Shown here: positions 60,372 to 64,000 of the stretch, one piece after another
How the letters are laid out: every line of letters starts with the position of its first letter
How positions within the stretch are numbered: the stretch's first letter is position 1
Assembly: GCA_029207755.1 (NCBI GenBank)
Contig: JARCOQ010000025.1
Location: 3,216,820 to 3,280,819, forward strand
Direction of reading: 5' to 3'
DNA: 64,000 nt
From: Chamaea fasciata
Taxonomy: Eukaryota; Chordata; Aves; Passeriformes; Sylviidae
The notes under the pieces: generated by a model
What the model was told of the DNA's origin: nothing
Seen by the model: the letters and a program-made list of their open reading frames with translations, nothing else
Database searches by the model: none
Translations under genes and position numbers: made by a program

Positions 60372-60541
60372 CTGTAAAAGTGAGCAAAAACTGTTTGAGG
60401 AGATTAGGAACTACAGATAAGAGCACAGACCCCAGCTCCCACAGAGCTGTAAAAGTGAACCAGCTGTAAAAGTGAACAAAAACTGTTTGAGAAGATTAGG
60501 AACTAGAGATAAGAGCACAGAGCCCAGCTCCCACAGAGCTC
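60372..60541 (+). repeat. 94-bp tandem duplication (two copies)
   Basis: Two units start CTGTAAAAGTGA at about 60,372 and 60,466 and continue through AACTGTTTGAG and CCCAGCTCCCACAGAGCT, with few mismatches. A short extra CTGTAAAAGTGA lies at the junction. Confidence 0.92.
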
Positions 60542-60659
60542 CATCCCTAAATCTCCAGCACTGAAGGCTGAACAAACAAAGCCACAGCCCGGCCAAGGGG
60601 CCAGGGACCCCCATTCCCACCCCTTCCCCCCAGGCTCCCTGCAAAGTGGCCTCTCCTCT

Positions 60660-60960
60660 TCCCAGAGTCACAGAAATAAATTAAAATTTAAAAATATGGG
60701 GGAAATTATTCACCATGGAGATTCGGAGAGACAGCAATTAATTAATAAAAATAAGTATCGCTAATACTGGGCTTTCATACAGCCCTTTAAATTGCAAATT
60801 CCTCTCGAAGCCTGCACTATTAATTGAATCATTTGCATCCACTGTGACCCTCAGATACAATTATTTATCCTGATAACTAATTTTTTATTTATCCTGACAA
60901 ACTCTTTTTTTTTTTTTTAATGCTGATAAATAATTGGTGGGGAAATGTAGGGCTGGCAAC
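60660..60960. promoter_or_regulatory. AT-rich island, candidate conserved element
   Basis: This is the longest AT-rich block in the region. It has CAATTAATTAATAAAAATAAG, ACTATTAATTGAATCATTTG, CAATTATTTATCCTGATAAC and a T run. It holds many TAAT cores and no coding frame. Confidence 0.35.
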
Positions 60961-61883
60961 AAGGCCTGGCCTGAGCCTGCCTCCTGCACAGCCCTGTCCG
61001 CCTCAATCAGCCTCAGCCCCTGGGCCCCCCCAGCTGATTTCCAGCCTCTCTGAACACAAAAGAACAATTCTCCATCCCACATCCTTGCAGGAAAACGCCG
61101 TGTTTTTGGAGGAGCCAAGGCCCGGGGCGGTTTGAGGGCTGCGTGGCAGTGTCAGACTCACGGACAGATGGATGTTTGGGCTCTGTCCTTCCCCATGCCA
61201 CCAGAGACCCCAGATCTGCAGCTGTCATCCCCAGATCCTGCAGGAATTTCAGGGGATAGAGGAAAGCTCTGTCCTGGCTCGCTGCTGGACAGGACAGGGT
61301 GGGGACAGGGGAGCTCTGACACCCCTGGGACTCCAGACACACCCAGGGCAAAGACGAGGCTCTGAACTGCCTGAAAAACCCAGGGCAGAGCCTGGGCTGG
61401 AGGAAAAGGAAGCGGGAATTCCCTACAGAAACCGGTGCCAGCATCCCAGGAAAATTAATCCATAAACAGCAGAGGTTTATGTCCCAAAAGGAGACAGAGG
61501 AGTTCTGTAACTTTATTCTGATAAAGGGAGAGGCCGTGGGGCATTTCCCCTGGGGTCTCTCCAATTTTTAGGGGACACACTCTCCTTTTTATCCCGATTT
61601 CCCGGTTGCATTTCCCTCTCTCTTCCCCCACGGGCTGAGGTACTTGAGAGGCACAGACTTCCCAAAACCCTAAGATCTAAGACCCCCTTCTAATGTGTAC
61701 CCTCCCTGTTTCTTTTTTTCCTTTCTCCTTTTGTCAACCAGTGGAATTCCAATGGAATTCACGGTTCTTCCCATTGTTTCTTTCATCTCTCCGTACCCAG
61801 TTTTATTTATCAGCAGACCCACAGTTTGTAAAGACAAATCCCTCATTCCTTTCACCTGGGGGGGCTCCAGCCGGGCCCTGTGA

Positions 61884-61897
61884 CCCCCCCCCCCCCA
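61884..61897 (+). repeat. Poly(C) tract
   Basis: About 14 consecutive C. Confidence 0.9.
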
Positions 61898-62029
61898 ACG
61901 GATGCCTCCTCACCTTTCCCAATGGAAATCCGACCCTTCCTGCAGCCCATCCCTGCACAGAGGGGAATTCATCCCCTCGGAGGGAGCAGCCCCACTGTCG
62001 TGATCAACTTTTCCCTCTGGGAGCAGAGG

Positions 62030-62130
62030 AACTGCATAAAGAATTTGCATATTGCACATGCAATAATTGCATAGATAATAAAGCAGCCGTTCCTTCTCCT
62101 GGCCCGGCTGCCCCGTTGTGGTTTTTTAGC
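62030..62130. promoter_or_regulatory. Octamer-containing AT-rich island
   Basis: GAATTTGCATATTGCACATG contains a perfect octamer ATTTGCAT in the order of POU/SOX-type sites. GCAATAATTGCATAGATAAT follows. An enhancer role is inferred. Confidence 0.35.
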
Positions 62131-62884
62131 TTTTCCTCTGTTAGAATTTTGTCTTTGCCGCTGCCGGGCAGGTTTTAAAAGGATTTAAAGCGTGAGGCAT
62201 CCCCCGGTGCCAGCCCAGTGAGGCACAAGAGATGCGTTGAACCTGTGCTCGTTTTCCCTGCGTTTTTCCCCAAAAAATCCGCCTCCCCAAACCCATCCCT
62301 GGGTGGCCGCAGTGAAAGCGTCGCTGCCAGAGCTGCTGCAGCTCTCCCGGCTCTTTGGTGTGTAAATTAGAATTATTTCCCTGCGCAGGGAAGGGAGGGG
62401 GAGGCAGCGCTGGATCCCAGCCTGGCTGAAAAAATGACACCGGAGCTGCTCCAGCTGTTCCTCTGGCATTCTACTTGTCTGCTGTAAAGTGGTCCTTTAA
62501 ACCGGGCAGCGACGGCTCCCGGCGGGATTCCCGCACCTCCAGCCCCAGCCTGAGGCCGGGAGCCGCGGTTCCTGTCCGGGAGGGGATGCGGAGCAGGGCT
62601 GGGAGGAAGGATCCGCTTCTCCAAGGCTTGGGAAAGGTGCAGGAAACAGGCAGAAGGACAGAGGGGACAGAGGGGACAGCGCTCAGCACCTGCTCTCGCT
62701 CCCGTGACGCTGCTGCAGCCACCTGGAAGCAGCGACCGCGGGTTTGGAGACGACGTGGGTTCGCAAAAAGTCCTTCTCCAGGGATTGCGGAGCCAGCAGC
62801 AGCCATCACCTGCTCTGGAAATTAAAATCCAGCTCCTCACCTGTGACAAAGCTCGCTACATCAATTGGGTTTTTGACATTCTGC

Positions 62885-62920
62885 ACCTGGGGTGAAGGAA
62901 TAAACAAAACTCCAAAAAGC

Positions 62921-62953
<33 letters not shown>
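62885..62953 (+). repeat. Poly(A) tract preceded by AATAAA
   Basis: GGAATAAAC lies about 20 nt before a run of about 32 A, resembling the 3' end of a retroposed transcript. The upstream sequence is not recognised as any gene. Confidence 0.6.
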
Positions 62954-62960
<7 letters not shown>

Positions 62961-63084
62961 GAGAAAAACACAATAAACTAACCCCCAGCCCTGCACCAAA
63001 GCGATTGATCCTGTCAGAAGCAGGAAAAAGGCACCCAACAGAATCGCAGAGCGAGAAGTTGCAAACCAGCAAGAGGTGACAAGT

Positions 63085-63285
63085 AATTATAGAACAGGGA
63101 AATGCAGAGGGAACTCATTTGGATGAGCAGCAACTGATTAACGGGCCCAACATTTGTTTTCTTTATTTATGGCCTGGCATCACAGGAAATTGATACAGAG
63201 CAGCCCATATACAACATGGCTGGTGACACGTTCAGCAAATGTAGAGGCTGGGAAGAAATCAAACTGAATTATCCCCGCGGTTATT
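63085..63285. promoter_or_regulatory. AT-rich island, candidate conserved element
   Basis: GTAATTATAGAAC, CTGATTAACGGGCC, TTGTTTTCTTTATTTATGG and CTGAATTATCCCCGCGG lie together. The function is inferred only. Confidence 0.25.
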
Positions 63286-64000
63286 CAGCCCCCCCTCGCC
63301 TCTCCCATCCTTCAGAGGGAGGAGCAGGGGTGACACAGCACCGTGTGGCACCTCGGTGTCCCCAGGGCACGGCGGCAGGAGGGGACAGCCGGGTCACATC
63401 CTCGCGGCCATCACCCTCCTGGCTGGTGGCCACGCAGCTCCGTTGTCACCACATCAGCCCAGGTGATGCTGCCAGAGCTCCCTGTGCCCAACCCTCCTCC
63501 AAATTTGGAGGTTAATCGGGGTGGGATCGAGCCCCGAGACCCTCCCACCTGAACCCCCGGGCATCTCCCAGAGGCTCTGAGATGGGAAGCGATCCCAATC
63601 CCTCTCCTCCCTCTGCTTCCACCTCACTGAGGAACATTAAACATCCAAATTAACGCTGGAGCTCTGTGCCCTCTGAGGACCGAGCTGCTCATCCCGGCAG
63701 GATTTGCTCCCGAGGGAGCTGCAGCCCGTGCTCAGCGTGCGGAGGGCTGGAGCATCCACACGCCAGCCCCGGGATGCGAGCAGAGCCGCCCCATTCCCGG
63801 GATAAAAGCAGGACCATGAAAGGCTCAGTCAGCTGGGGAAAGGCTGTGCCCACAGGCGGATCTGCCCGGGGATGAAAGGCGGCGGCGGCTTTGATGGAAA
63901 ACTCAATGACTGCCAACAAAAAGGACTGAGAGGAGGCGGCTCCTTGCAGGGGACCCTCCTCGGGCACACGGGCACCCCCAGGAAACGGGGAGGGCAGAGC

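Larger units (their letters stand above)
29576..64000. other. Gene-poor region downstream of RH2
   Basis: I searched by eye for exons with splice sites and recognisable products on both strands, including GRM4, the expected next gene by human synteny, and found none. The stretch is GC-rich unique DNA interrupted by tandem repeats, LTR and CR1 fragments and AT-rich islands, which have separate entries. The many open frames are Pro/Ser/Gly/Arg-rich and overlap in several frames. Lineage-specific lncRNAs cannot be excluded. Confidence 0.5.

Noticed and set aside
29576..64000. GRM4 exons expected by mammalian synteny
   Set aside because: I looked for the conserved transmembrane and C-terminal segments on the minus strand and saw none. 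The gene probably lies outside the window.
1..64000. CRISPR arrays, tRNA or rRNA genes, operons
   Set aside because: None of the required repeat-spacer patterns or conserved RNA cores was seen, and the DNA is vertebrate.

Overview
The window is vertebrate nuclear DNA, almost certainly from a bird. It carries a five-exon green-type visual opsin (RH2, lost in mammals), avian-type motilin, and several CR1 LINE 3' ends closing on the typical ATTCYATG-like repeats. Small introns and GC-rich sequence suit an avian microchromosome. Bacterial features (operons, RBS, CRISPR) do not apply. The bird order cannot be fixed from the sequence.

Layout. (1) 1-4,350: the 5' part of LEMD2 on the minus strand. 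Exons 1-3 are resolved to the base; the rest of the gene runs off the left edge. Its CpG-rich start lies at about 4.1-4.35 kb. (2) 4.4-8.9 kb: intergenic, with two CR1 fragments. (3) 8.96-12.6 kb: motilin (MLN), minus strand. Four coding exons give a 114-residue prepropeptide, with a polyadenylation signal just past the stop. (4) 12.6-25.1 kb: intergenic, with a purine tract, a solo-LTR-like insert and a 23-bp homeodomain-like motif present twice. (5) 25.1-29.5 kb: RH2 on the plus strand, complete, 355 residues, exons of 361/169/166/240/132 nt, with a TATA box and a 3' UTR carrying three exact Pumilio elements. (6) 29.5-64 kb: about 34 kb in which I find no coding exon. It holds tandem repeats (including a pure AAGGG array and two 20-bp minisatellites), solo LTRs, CR1 tails and recurring AT-rich islands that look like conserved regulatory DNA.

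From memory, LEMD2-MLN-GRM4 is the human 6p21.31 order. RH2 sits here beyond MLN, in the interval that leads to GRM4 in mammals; no GRM4 exon is visible. The three genes are functionally unrelated (nuclear envelope protein, gut hormone, cone pigment). The window is best read as an ancestral syntenic block plus the RH2 regulatory neighbourhood. I found no evidence of a novel multi-gene system. The most unusual observations are a 23-residue motilin with an inserted alanine, a repeat-expanded LEMD2 N-terminus, YY1-like motifs that double as in-frame ATGs, the duplicated motif upstream of RH2, the Pumilio cluster, and a 165-bp inverted repeat surrounding a solo LTR.
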